From Clostridia bacterium (GTDB lineage: Bacteria; Bacillota; Clostridia; Oscillospirales; Acutalibacteraceae): DNA of 6,438 nucleotides. The stretch spans positions 1 to 6,438 of the forward strand of contig CAAGHT010000115.1 in assembly GCA_900769775.1 (NCBI GenBank). The letters run 5' to 3'. The notes beneath the pieces are model-generated. The model had not been told where the DNA came from. It made no database searches and saw nothing but the letters and a program-made list of their open reading frames with translations. The position numbers and the translations under genes are program-made. The first letter of the stretch is position 1. The number at the start of each line of letters is the position of its first letter. Below, one piece after another: positions 1-5,443 of this stretch.

Positions 1-744
1 GATATCCAGAAGAAAATCGGCAGAGTTGCCGTTATTTCTGACTGTGCACATGGCTTCGGAGCTGAGAGAAAGGGTGTTAAGGCAGGACTTATTGCCGACT
101 TTACCTGCTTTAGCTTCCACGCTGTAAAGAACCTCACAACGGCAGAGGGTGGTGCCGTTACCTGGAACCCCGCACTCTCACTTGACGATGATGAATTCTA
201 CAGAGGCTTTCAGATTTATTCTCTCCACGGACAGACTAAATCTGCCCTCAGCAAAAATCAGCCCGGCGCATGGGAATATGATATTATCGGACCTTATTAT
301 AAATGTAATATGACCGACATTATGGCATCTATCGGTTTAGCTCAGCTCAAGCGCTATGATGCAATGCTTCTCCGTCGCCACGAAATAGTTAAGAAATACG
401 ATGAGGCATTTAAGAATATTGGTGTAAAGGTGCTTAACCACGCGGATGAAAATCACCGCTCAAGCGGACATCTTTATCTTGTCAGAGTAGATGGCGCTGA
501 TGTAAATAAGAGAAACGAGATTATTGTAAAAATGGCAGAAGCAGGAATTGCTTGTAATGTGCATTACAAGCCGCTTCCTATGCTTACTGCATATAAGAAT
601 CTCGGATTTGACATAAAGGACTATCCGAATGCCTACGCTCAGTATGAAAATGAGATTACTCTGCCTCTTTATTCTCGCCTTACCGATGAGCAGGTAGACT
701 ATATTATCGAAAGCTTTGTTAAAATTGTTGGAGAGTATAAATGA
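1..744 (+). CDS. DegT/DnrJ/EryC1/StrS family sugar aminotransferase, 5' end missing
   Basis: This is a PLP-dependent aminotransferase that would convert a nucleotide-linked keto sugar to an amino sugar in the cytoplasm. The frame is open from base 1, so the last 247 residues are present; the family is usually about 370-400, so roughly the first third lies outside the window. Visible landmarks are DCAH at residues 14-17 (the Asp that pairs with the PLP ring nitrogen), SFHAVKNLTTAEGG at 38-51 with the Schiff-base lysine K43, MTDIMASIGLAQL at 104-116, VHYKPLPML at 187-195 and LPLYSRLTDEQV at 221-232. All active-site motifs expected in this part are intact. An ATG at 310 is internal, because homology runs well upstream of it. 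The stop overlaps the next start (ATGA), so the two are translationally coupled. PglE-like enzymes making 4-amino-4,6-dideoxy sugars are a good comparison, but the exact substrate cannot be read from the sequence. Confidence 0.93.
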   Translation, partial: DIQKKIGRVAVISDCAHGFGAERKGVKAGLIADFTCFSFHAVKNLTTAEGGAVTWNPALSLDDDEFYRGFQIYSLHGQTKSALSKNQPGAWEYDIIGPYYKCNMTDIMASIGLAQLKRYDAMLLRRHEIVKKYDEAFKNIGVKVLNHADENHRSSGHLYLVRVDGADVNKRNEIIVKMAEAGIACNVHYKPLPMLTAYKNLGFDIKDYPNAYAQYENEITLPLYSRLTDEQVDYIIESFVKIVGEYK

Positions 745-1421
745 TTAAGTGGGAAAAACTACCGCCCGAGATGCAAAATGAAAAGGTAAAGGAATATTAC
801 GATGCCCTAGGACATAGGGCATTTTCCTTGTTACTCAAAAGAGCCTTTGATATTTTTGCTTCACTTGTTTTAATAGTTTTACTTTCTCCTGTAATGCTGG
901 TACTCGCAATCTGGATAAAATGCGATTCTGAGGGCCCTGTTTTTTACAGAAGCGAGAGAGTAACGAGATATAATAAGTCATTTAAAATATTTAAATTCCG
1001 CACAATGGTAACGAATGCCGATAAAATGGGCTCGCTTATAACCGTACAGGGAGATAGCCGCATAACTAAGGTCGGCGCAAAAATCCGCCATTCAAGACTT
1101 GATGAGATTCCTCAGCTGTTTAATGTTTTTATCGGAGAAATGAGCTTTGTCGGAACTCGCCCCGAGGTTAGAAAATATGTCGACGCATACTCGGATGAAA
1201 TGATGGCAACTCTGCTTCTTCCCGCGGGAATAACCTCTACTGCCAGCATCAACTATAAGGATGAGGATACCATTATGAAGGAGCTTTGTGACAAGGGAAT
1301 AAGCGTTGACGAGGCTTATATAAATCATGTTCTCCCCGAAAAGATGAAGTACAACCTCGAATATACAAAATCTGCAGGACTGTTTCACGATATCGCAATA
1401 TGTATTAAAACACTTTTGTAA
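741..1421 (+). CDS. Small monotopic phosphoglycosyl transferase (bacterial sugar transferase family, PglC/WcaJ-like)
   Basis: At 226 residues this matches the small, single-domain class that moves a sugar-1-phosphate from a UDP-sugar to undecaprenyl phosphate at the inner membrane face. That is the first membrane step of capsule, exopolysaccharide or glycoprotein glycan assembly. KRAFDIFAS at 33-41 leads into a hydrophobic segment (about 38-59) containing the Ser-Pro kink (S49-P50) of the re-entrant helix. GPVFYRSERV (65-74) and FKFRTM (84-89) follow. The catalytic Asp-Glu dyad is D121-E122 in RLDEIPQLFNV, and GEMSFVGTRPEV (132-143) is the family signature, with GTRP in place of the commoner GPRP. 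The C-terminal NLEYTKSAG segment resembles the PglC-type subgroup. The start at 741 is supported by GGAGAG at 730-735, five bases upstream inside the preceding gene. With the aminotransferase it suggests transfer of an amino sugar; the acceptor is unknown. It is the last gene of its operon, followed by a terminator. Confidence 0.93.
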   Translation: MIKWEKLPPEMQNEKVKEYYDALGHRAFSLLLKRAFDIFASLVLIVLLSPVMLVLAIWIKCDSEGPVFYRSERVTRYNKSFKIFKFRTMVTNADKMGSLITVQGDSRITKVGAKIRHSRLDEIPQLFNVFIGEMSFVGTRPEVRKYVDAYSDEMMATLLLPAGITSTASINYKDEDTIMKELCDKGISVDEAYINHVLPEKMKYNLEYTKSAGLFHDIAICIKTLL

Positions 1422-1456
1422 TTAATGCCGCTATATATTATATATAATGTGTAGAT

Positions 1457-1483
1457 AAAACCGCCTTTCTGGCGGTTTTTTTT
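1457..1483 (+). terminator. Rho-independent terminator closing the glycan operon
   Basis: CCGCC (1461-1465) pairs with GGCGG (1471-1475) around a TTTCT loop. The stem is extended by AAAA (1457-1460) pairing with the first Ts of an eight-T run (1476-1483). It begins 36 bases after the phosphoglycosyl transferase stop. The A-run on the left could let it work weakly in the opposite direction, but no convergent gene is present. Confidence 0.93.
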
Positions 1484-1531
1484 ATGTTCAGAAAAAATAT
1501 GCACAAATAATATTAAATATGTGAAGTTATA

Positions 1532-1553
1532 TTGTGCAGTTTAAACTGCGCAA
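1532..1553. promoter_or_regulatory. 22-bp near-perfect palindrome, candidate operator
   Basis: TTGTGCAGTTT is followed directly by AAACTGCGCAA: two 11-base arms with no spacer and a single mismatch (T1535 against G1550). It lies about 90 bp upstream of the surface-protein -35 box and downstream of the operon terminator, so it is more likely a protein site than a terminator; no T-run follows. The outer half-site TGC(A/G)CAA also occurs at 1500-1506. No regulator family is assigned. Confidence 0.45.
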
Positions 1554-1600
1554 ATAGGGCGAATTTGAGAAAAAATGCGATAATATGACAACAAATTAGT

Positions 1601-1625
1601 AAAATATAGGAAAACATTTCAAAAA
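1601..1625. promoter_or_regulatory. Phased A-tracts upstream of the promoter
   Basis: A-tracts begin at 1601 (AAAA), 1611 (AAAA) and 1621 (AAAAA), exactly 10 bp apart and in helical phase, with a further six-A run at 1570-1575. Phased A-tracts are known to bend DNA and, near a promoter, to act like UP elements. Here they fall roughly 50 to 75 bp before the predicted transcript start. The region is AT-rich overall, so chance phasing is possible. Confidence 0.4.
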
Positions 1626-1641
1626 TGTATCATATTTTCCA

Positions 1642-1669
1642 TTGACTTATATATGTAAGCATATATAAT
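1642..1669 (+). promoter_or_regulatory. Sigma-A type promoter of the surface-protein gene
   Basis: The -35 box TTGACT (1642-1647; one mismatch to TTGACA) and a consensus -10 box TATAAT (1664-1669) are separated by 16 bp. The predicted start of transcription is about 1676, giving a leader of about 42 bases before the ATG at 1718. Near-consensus boxes and the strong ribosome site imply high basal expression, unless repressed through the inverted repeat that occupies the spacer. Confidence 0.85.
1647..1668. promoter_or_regulatory. Inverted repeat inside the promoter, candidate repressor operator
   Basis: TTATATATG (1647-1655) and CATATATAA (1660-1668) are perfect 9-base inverted arms around TAAG. 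The repeat begins at the last base of the -35 box, fills the spacer and covers most of the -10 box, the classic position for a repressor that blocks RNA polymerase. The arms are mostly A and T, which raises the odds of coincidence, although each contains a matching G/C pair. The cognate regulator is not in the window. Confidence 0.45.
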
Positions 1670-1678
1670 GTAGAATAT

Positions 1679-1692
1679 GAAGTAATAACTTC
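1679..1692 (+). promoter_or_regulatory. 5'-end hairpin of the surface-protein mRNA
   Basis: GAAGT (1679-1683), loop AATA and ACTTC (1688-1692) form a 5-bp stem within a few bases of the predicted transcript start. It leaves the ribosome site (AAAGGAGA, 1704-1711) unpaired. Hairpins this close to a 5' end are known to lengthen mRNA life in Gram-positive bacteria; that role is inferred here. Confidence 0.35.
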
Positions 1693-1717
1693 TAAAATGT
1701 TATAAAGGAGAGATAAT

Positions 1718-1801
1718 ATGAAGAAAAAATTACTTGCACTTCTTTGCGCAGTCGTAGTATTCGTTACAGGACTTGCAGGAGTGCTGACAGCTGCTTTCGC
1801 A
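1718..1801 (+). other. Sec signal peptide (residues 1-28)
   Basis: MKKK supplies the basic n-region, residues 5-23 form the hydrophobic core, and A26-F27-A28 is an AxA signal peptidase I site before E29. There is no lipobox, so the N-terminus should be free after cleavage and the protein held by its C-terminal helix. Confidence 0.93.
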
Positions 1802-4800
1802 GAAGGCGGTGCAGGTGGCGGTGAAGAAACACCTATCCCCCCCTATGAAGGACCGGGAGCATCACTCGCACTTGAAGACACTGCGAAGCTATCTTCCAAT
1901 TTTGGACCGACTTCCATTACAAAAGTGGAGGTTGTAGAGGCTGAAAATACAAGCGAGATGCCCGTCAAGATGTATTCTAAGACGGTAATGGAGGCGCGTA
2001 TTTCATTTGACAAGATGGACGTTACCGCGGGAACTATGGTTTATGTTGAGACTCCCGAGAATATGAGCGACTTCATATTCAAGTTCTATCTTATGAACGG
2101 CGCACATGATCCTGCTATTAAGTACTTTAGCACCGGTGGTACCAGCGGAATGGTTTGGTATTATTTTGATTTCACTACTGGAACTTGGACTGCAGGGAAT
2201 GTTACTTCATACGGTATAAAGCTTCCTCAGGGTTACAAGGGATATGTTTATCTTCCCAACGCAACGCTTGCCGATCAGGCTACCGCTGGCAAACCGCTTA
2301 TGACTGAGGATGCTACTGTCAGAGGTGTATATGTTTGGGATAATTCACCCGCAGGTACTGAGGTTCGTTTCAGTGAGCCTATCTTTGTTCCCGGCGAGTG
2401 GGGAATGAACGCCCCCACATTTGATAACGTCGTTATCAATGGCAGACGTTATTATCTTGATCCCGCAAAGAACAGCGGCGAAGACACTGCCTTCCTTGCT
2501 CCTAATTTCGCACCGACTGAAGCAATAAGCGGCTCAACGGTTTCCAAGGTTTATAATGAAACCGGACTTCCTGTAAATGTATACTCTAAAACTGGTACCG
2601 GAAGAATCGCATCCGATCCGGTTGATGCAGAAGCAGGTGTGCTTTTCTATGTTGAAGGACCGAAAACCCTTCCAGATGGTGTAACCGATTATTGCTTCAA
2701 ACTCTATATCGGTGATGGTGAGCATGGCTACGAGGGTATTCTCAAAAATCAGGATTACTGGAAGTCAGCGGTTGGTCAGATTTGGTATTATTTCGATGTT
2801 GAGAAATATTGCTGGGTAGGAGTAAAGATTGATTCTGCCAATCCGTGGGGCATAGTACTTCCTCTTGGATATAAGGGTTATGTATATGTACCGAGTGCAG
2901 CCCTGAAGTCAACAAATAAGGGATATTTAACTACAGGTCAGAAGTTTACAGGTGTTTACATGTGGGACAATGTTGGAAGCACCGAAGTGCGCTTTAGTGA
3001 ACCGATATTTATAAAGGGCGCAGTTGAAAAAACCGCTCCCACTTTTGATCACATTGTTTTAAACGGAAAACAGTATTATCTTGATCCCTCTAAGAATCCC
3101 CAGTCTGCACCCAACTATAACATACCCACATATACCGGAGCAAAAGAGAATTACAAAACCCTTTCATTTGCAAATGTTAATGTTGCAATAACCGATAAGG
3201 CACTTGCACCCGGCGCGCTCATTCCCTCATCTGTTATCTCTGTTGACGGCGATGAGACACTTGCTGTCGTTGAGAGCATTGTAGGTATTACTAAAATGCC
3301 CTCCTTCGAGCTCACTGAGAATACTACAAGTGATAGCTTCACCAAGGCTACATACAACACTGATTATACAAAATATATGGGCGCTGACGCTGCAATGATC
3401 TATGTTAAGAATCCTGCTGACAAGGCAGTAAATATCCGCGTAGATTGGAAATTTGCACAGAGCGACACTGTTTCTGCAACAGGTACACAGTTTGGTTCTG
3501 CAAACGCAAACTCTGCTAATCCCTTATGTAAGGTAAATCTTCTTGCAAAGGGTGCCACTGCTTGGGAAAGCGTTAATGTTGTTAAGGGTGTAGTAACCCT
3601 TCCTGCAAGCTTTGAAGGCTATATCAGATACGATTATCAGAATCTCTATCTCTCTGACGATTATGGCTATGCACTTGACGACACTTGGGGTCTTGCAGGC
3701 GTAGACGTTATGTTCAAGGGACTCGAGGCAGAGCAGAAGGTTCAGTTCACTGCTCCCGTTCTCGTTGACAATATGACTGCTGAGGCAGTTGTAGGCAAGG
3801 CTTATGTTGGAATAGAGACTAAGGTCGTAAGAGATATCTTCACAGGCGAAGCTGTTCTCGCAGAGACTCTTCTCGGTTCGGGCGACGGTTCGGGCGACGG
3901 TTCAGGTGACGGTTCAGGCAGCGGTTCAGGTGACGGCGGATCCGGAAACCAGGGCAGCGTAAGCGGTGATGATTATAAGATTCCCGAATATACCGGAGAA
4001 GCACAGGATTATACCGGAATATCCATCATGAAGTTAAGAATGGCAGCGCTTACAGGACGTATTGAGGTAGGAACTTCTGTAGATCCTGCTATAATCCACG
4101 GTGATACCGATGCTAATGGTAAGCCTAAGGGTGACGAGAAGTACGCAGCTATCAATAGCCTTATCGGCGTTACAAAGATGCCCTCTATTGAGATGACCGA
4201 GCCCACAACGCCTGGCTCCGCTGAAGCTTGGTACAGCTATGTTATCTTCCAGCACGATCATACAAAGAACTATGACAGCGATCATGTAATGGTATACATA
4301 AAGAATCCCAAGAATACTCCCATTAAGTTACGTATTTCTTGGAACTGGCAGAAGAAGGACGGAACCTTCGGTTCAGGTAGCGTACACACGAGCACTATGG
4401 AAAACGAGGTTATCCAGATAATGGATAAGAATACTCAGGAGTGGGTATCCGTAGAAGCTTCAGCTTATCTATTTGAGCTGCCTGCTAATTTCGAAGGATA
4501 CATTAAGTATAAGAATAATGGAATCGGTCTCAGCAAGGGACAGGGTAAGATCCTTGATAAGAATTGGGGTCTCCTTGAGACTTGGATACTCTTCTATGAG
4601 CTCAAGGGCGGAGATAAGATCCAAGTTTCTACTCCTATCCTCGTTGAAGGCTTAACAGATGATTCAGTTAGCAACATCGCTTTTGTTGAAGGCGAAACAA
4701 AGGCAGCTCGTAATATCTTTACCGGTGAGGTTGTATCTAGCAAGGATGTACAGAAACCCTCGGGTGGTAACGACGGTAACAGCGGTAACAGCGATGCCGG

Positions 4801-5365
4801 TAACAGCGGCTCCGATTCCGACAAACTCAAGGAGCTTCCCAAGGCAACAACCGATGAAAAGCCCACTATTACCGATAAGAGCAAGCTCACAACAGAGGGT
4901 AAGGCTCTCGTTGAGTGGAAGGCTTTCGACGGCGCTGCATCTTATGAACTCAGAGTTTTCAAGAATCTTGCAACCTATGACGGTGCTCAGTATATTAGAG
5001 AATATGAGCTCGTAAATACTATTAAAACTAACGAAACAAAGGCTGACATCGCAGATCTTGAGATGAATATGCGTTATTCACTTGTTGTTTACGCACTTGA
5101 TGCTAATGGTGAGGCTCTTGCTGTATACGATTTTGCAACGGCATCTACTGTTCCGAATGCTCTTGCACAGGATCCCGCAGGTGACACTAACTCGGATACC
5201 TCTTCTGAGGTTTCAAAGCCTGTTACTGAGGATGCTACAGCTGAGGAAGAAGCCTCAGAAGGTCTCTCACTTGCAGCTTTTATTGCCATCATCGAGGCAG
5301 TAGCTCTCGTTGTTGCGGTTGGTGCCATCATCGCTATTGTTGTTATCAAAAAGCGTAAGGCATAA
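1718..5365 (+). CDS. Large membrane-anchored modular surface protein (A-A-B-B repeats, FN3-like domain, C-terminal membrane helix)
   Basis: I do not recognise this 1215-residue protein as a named family. A signal peptide (1-28, cleavage after AFA) is followed by a Gly/Pro-rich stretch, module A1 (about 53-252), A2 (255-460), B1 (467-713), a GSGD-repeat linker (720-747), B2 (753-1006), an Asn/Gly/Ser linker (about 1014-1035), an FN3-like domain (about 1047-1145), an acidic Thr/Ser/Glu stretch, one membrane helix (about 1183-1210) and the tail KKRKA. The modules are rich in alternating hydrophobic and aromatic residues, pointing to beta-sandwich folds. No catalytic motif is visible. The start has AAAGGAGA seven bases from its SD core and its own promoter. 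The next gene encodes an ABC sugar-binding lipoprotein, so the likely job is binding glycan or another surface ligand outside the membrane. Adhesin or structural wall protein are alternatives. It is a binding or scaffold protein by inference only. Confidence 0.9.
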   Translation: MKKKLLALLCAVVVFVTGLAGVLTAAFAEGGAGGGEETPIPPYEGPGASLALEDTAKLSSNFGPTSITKVEVVEAENTSEMPVKMYSKTVMEARISFDKMDVTAGTMVYVETPENMSDFIFKFYLMNGAHDPAIKYFSTGGTSGMVWYYFDFTTGTWTAGNVTSYGIKLPQGYKGYVYLPNATLADQATAGKPLMTEDATVRGVYVWDNSPAGTEVRFSEPIFVPGEWGMNAPTFDNVVINGRRYYLDPAKNSGEDTAFLAPNFAPTEAISGSTVSKVYNETGLPVNVYSKTGTGRIASDPVDAEAGVLFYVEGPKTLPDGVTDYCFKLYIGDGEHGYEGILKNQDYWKSAVGQIWYYFDVEKYCWVGVKIDSANPWGIVLPLGYKGYVYVPSAALKSTNKGYLTTGQKFTGVYMWDNVGSTEVRFSEPIFIKGAVEKTAPTFDHIVLNGKQYYLDPSKNPQSAPNYNIPTYTGAKENYKTLSFANVNVAITDKALAPGALIPSSVISVDGDETLAVVESIVGITKMPSFELTENTTSDSFTKATYNTDYTKYMGADAAMIYVKNPADKAVNIRVDWKFAQSDTVSATGTQFGSANANSANPLCKVNLLAKGATAWESVNVVKGVVTLPASFEGYIRYDYQNLYLSDDYGYALDDTWGLAGVDVMFKGLEAEQKVQFTAPVLVDNMTAEAVVGKAYVGIETKVVRDIFTGEAVLAETLLGSGDGSGDGSGDGSGSGSGDGGSGNQGSVSGDDYKIPEYTGEAQDYTGISIMKLRMAALTGRIEVGTSVDPAIIHGDTDANGKPKGDEKYAAINSLIGVTKMPSIEMTEPTTPGSAEAWYSYVIFQHDHTKNYDSDHVMVYIKNPKNTPIKLRISWNWQKKDGTFGSGSVHTSTMENEVIQIMDKNTQEWVSVEASAYLFELPANFEGYIKYKNNGIGLSKGQGKILDKNWGLLETWILFYELKGGDKIQVSTPILVEGLTDDSVSNIAFVEGETKAARNIFTGEVVSSKDVQKPSGGNDGNSGNSDAGNSGSDSDKLKELPKATTDEKPTITDKSKLTTEGKALVEWKAFDGAASYELRVFKNLATYDGAQYIREYELVNTIKTNETKADIADLEMNMRYSLVVYALDANGEALAVYDFATASTVPNALAQDPAGDTNSDTSSEVSKPVTEDATAEEEASEGLSLAAFIAIIEAVALVVAVGAIIAIVVIKKRKA
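1874..2473 (+). repeat. Surface-protein module A1 (about residues 53-252)
   Basis: This is the first of two clearly homologous modules of about 200 residues. It opens with EDTAKLSSNFGPT and closes with APTFDNVVINGRRYYLDPAKN (last 20 residues or so of the unit). Marks shared with A2 are MPVKMYSKT, VYVETP, WYYFD, LPQGYKGYVYLP, GVYVWDN and TEVRFSEPIFV. It is diverged from A2 at the DNA level, so the duplication is old. A beta-rich ligand-binding fold is inferred. Confidence 0.88.
2480..3097 (+). repeat. Surface-protein module A2 (about residues 255-460)
   Basis: Second A module: EDTAFLAPNFAPT at the start, then LPVNVYSKT, FYVEGP, IWYYFD, LPLGYKGYVYVP, GVYMWDN, TEVRFSEPIFI and NGKQYYLDPSKN at the end. 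Unlike A1 it contains two cysteines, C326 and C365, on predicted neighbouring strands, which could form a disulfide outside the cell. Confidence 0.88.
3116..3856 (+). repeat. Surface-protein module B1 (about residues 467-713)
   Basis: First of two B modules of about 250 residues. Landmarks shared with B2 are YNIPTYTG, GITKMPSFELTE, MIYVKNP, VDWKFA, LPASFEGYIRY, LDDTWGLAG, KVQFTAPVLVD and RDIFTGEAV. The order of the MP, VYVxxP, LPxxFxGY and FxxPxxV landmarks matches the A modules, suggesting a common ancestor. C604 is its only cysteine. Confidence 0.85.
3875..3934 (+). repeat. Five tandem 12-bp units encoding a GSGD linker
   Basis: Units of the form GGTTC(A/G)GG(C/T)GAC start at 3875, 3887, 3899, 3911 and 3923; the first two are identical and the fourth reads GGCAGC in its second half (Ser for Asp). 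They encode GSGD-type repeats between modules B1 and B2. Each unit is four codons, so copy-number change would alter linker length without shifting frame. Confidence 0.93.
3974..4735 (+). repeat. Surface-protein module B2 (about residues 753-1006)
   Basis: Second B module, with YKIPEYTG, GVTKMPSIEMTE, VMVYIKNP, LRISWNW, LPANFEGYIKY, LDKNWGL, KIQVSTPILVE and RNIFTGEVV in the same order as B1. It is flanked on both sides by flexible linkers, so it should move as an independent unit. Confidence 0.85.
4766..4807 (+). repeat. 9-bp repeats encoding a GNS linker
   Basis: GGTAAC-led units occur at 4766 (GGTAACGAC), 4775, 4784 and 4799 (each GGTAACAGC), with GATGCC between the last two. They encode an Asn/Gly/Ser-rich linker between B2 and the FN3-like domain. 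The unit differs in length and sequence from the GSGD repeat, so the two linkers arose separately. Confidence 0.88.
4856..5152 (+). other. Fibronectin type III-like domain (about residues 1047-1145)
   Basis: The pattern fits FN3: a leading Pro (P1049), W1067 in LVEWKAFDGAASYELRV with Y1076, IADL before MRYSLVVYALDANG, and a closing strand ending near TAST. In secreted Gram-positive proteins FN3 domains usually act as spacers or bind ligands weakly. Here it sits between the B modules and the membrane, suiting a stalk role. Confidence 0.75.
5264..5362 (+). other. C-terminal membrane anchor with basic tail (residues 1183-1215)
   Basis: About 28 hydrophobic residues (1183-1210) end in KKRKA, giving an outside-to-inside stop-transfer helix. 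An acidic Ser/Thr/Glu stretch precedes it. There is no LPXTG-like motif directly before the helix, so sortase attachment is not supported and the protein probably stays in the membrane. Confidence 0.85.
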
Positions 5366-5380
5366 ATAGTGTTAATAACC

Positions 5381-5411
5381 GAAGAGAGCGTCTGTTAAGG
5401 GCGCTCTCTTC
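5381..5411 (+). promoter_or_regulatory. Intergenic 10-bp stem-loop, partial terminator or RNA-stability element
   Basis: GAAGAGAGCG (5381-5390) and CGCTCTCTTC (5402-5411) pair perfectly around an 11-base loop, 15 bases after the surface-protein stop. The bases after the stem (CAAAAACCTTTT) are not a proper U-tract, so full termination is doubtful. Such elements in binding-protein operons often protect the upstream mRNA or reduce read-through, and either would set the ratio of the two products. Confidence 0.7.
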
Positions 5412-5417
5412 CAAAAA

Positions 5418-5436
5418 CCTTTTATAAGTAAAGGAG
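5418..5436 (+). promoter_or_regulatory. Ribosome site of the lipoprotein gene, possibly paired in a short hairpin
   Basis: AAAGGAG (5430-5436) lies seven bases before the ATG at 5444 and fixes that start. CCTTT (5418-5422) is complementary to AAAGG (5430-5434) across a 7-base loop, so the site could be partly hidden. A 5-bp stem is weak and may be coincidence. Confidence 0.5.
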
Positions 5437-5443
5437 TGTATTT

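Noticed and set aside
310..312. ATG at 310 as the start of a short aminotransferase-like gene.
   Set aside because: The same frame is open to base 1 and encodes the PLP-lysine and DxAH motifs upstream, so this is an internal methionine of a gene cut by the window edge.
1432..1446. Perfect 7-base inverted repeat of only A and T just after the phosphoglycosyl transferase stop.
   Set aside because: Alternating A/T sequence is self-complementary by nature; no G/C pair supports it and the real terminator follows.
1443..1448. TATAAT that could be a -10 box after the glycan operon.
   Set aside because: No acceptable -35 box lies 15-19 bp upstream and any transcript would run straight into the terminator at 1457-1483.
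1565..1584. TTGAGA with GATAAT as a second promoter for the surface-protein gene.
   Set aside because: The two boxes are only 8 bp apart, far too close for sigma-A.
1614..1628. ACATTT and AAATGT inverted pair upstream of the promoter.
   Set aside because: Six-base AT-rich arms with a 3-base gap are expected by chance in this composition; better explained as part of the A-tract region.
4835..4849. LPKAT, resembling a sortase LPXTG-type motif, in the large surface protein.
   Set aside because: It is followed by a complete FN3-like domain about 140 residues from the membrane helix, not directly by the helix and basic tail as sortase signals require; it is a linker end.
4594..4890. Open reading frames on the minus strand across the surface-protein linkers, and others at 1092-1388, 4034-4285 and 5089-5349.
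   Set aside because: They oppose well-supported genes, have no ribosome site or recognisable product, and their biased composition mirrors the codon pattern of the sense gene.
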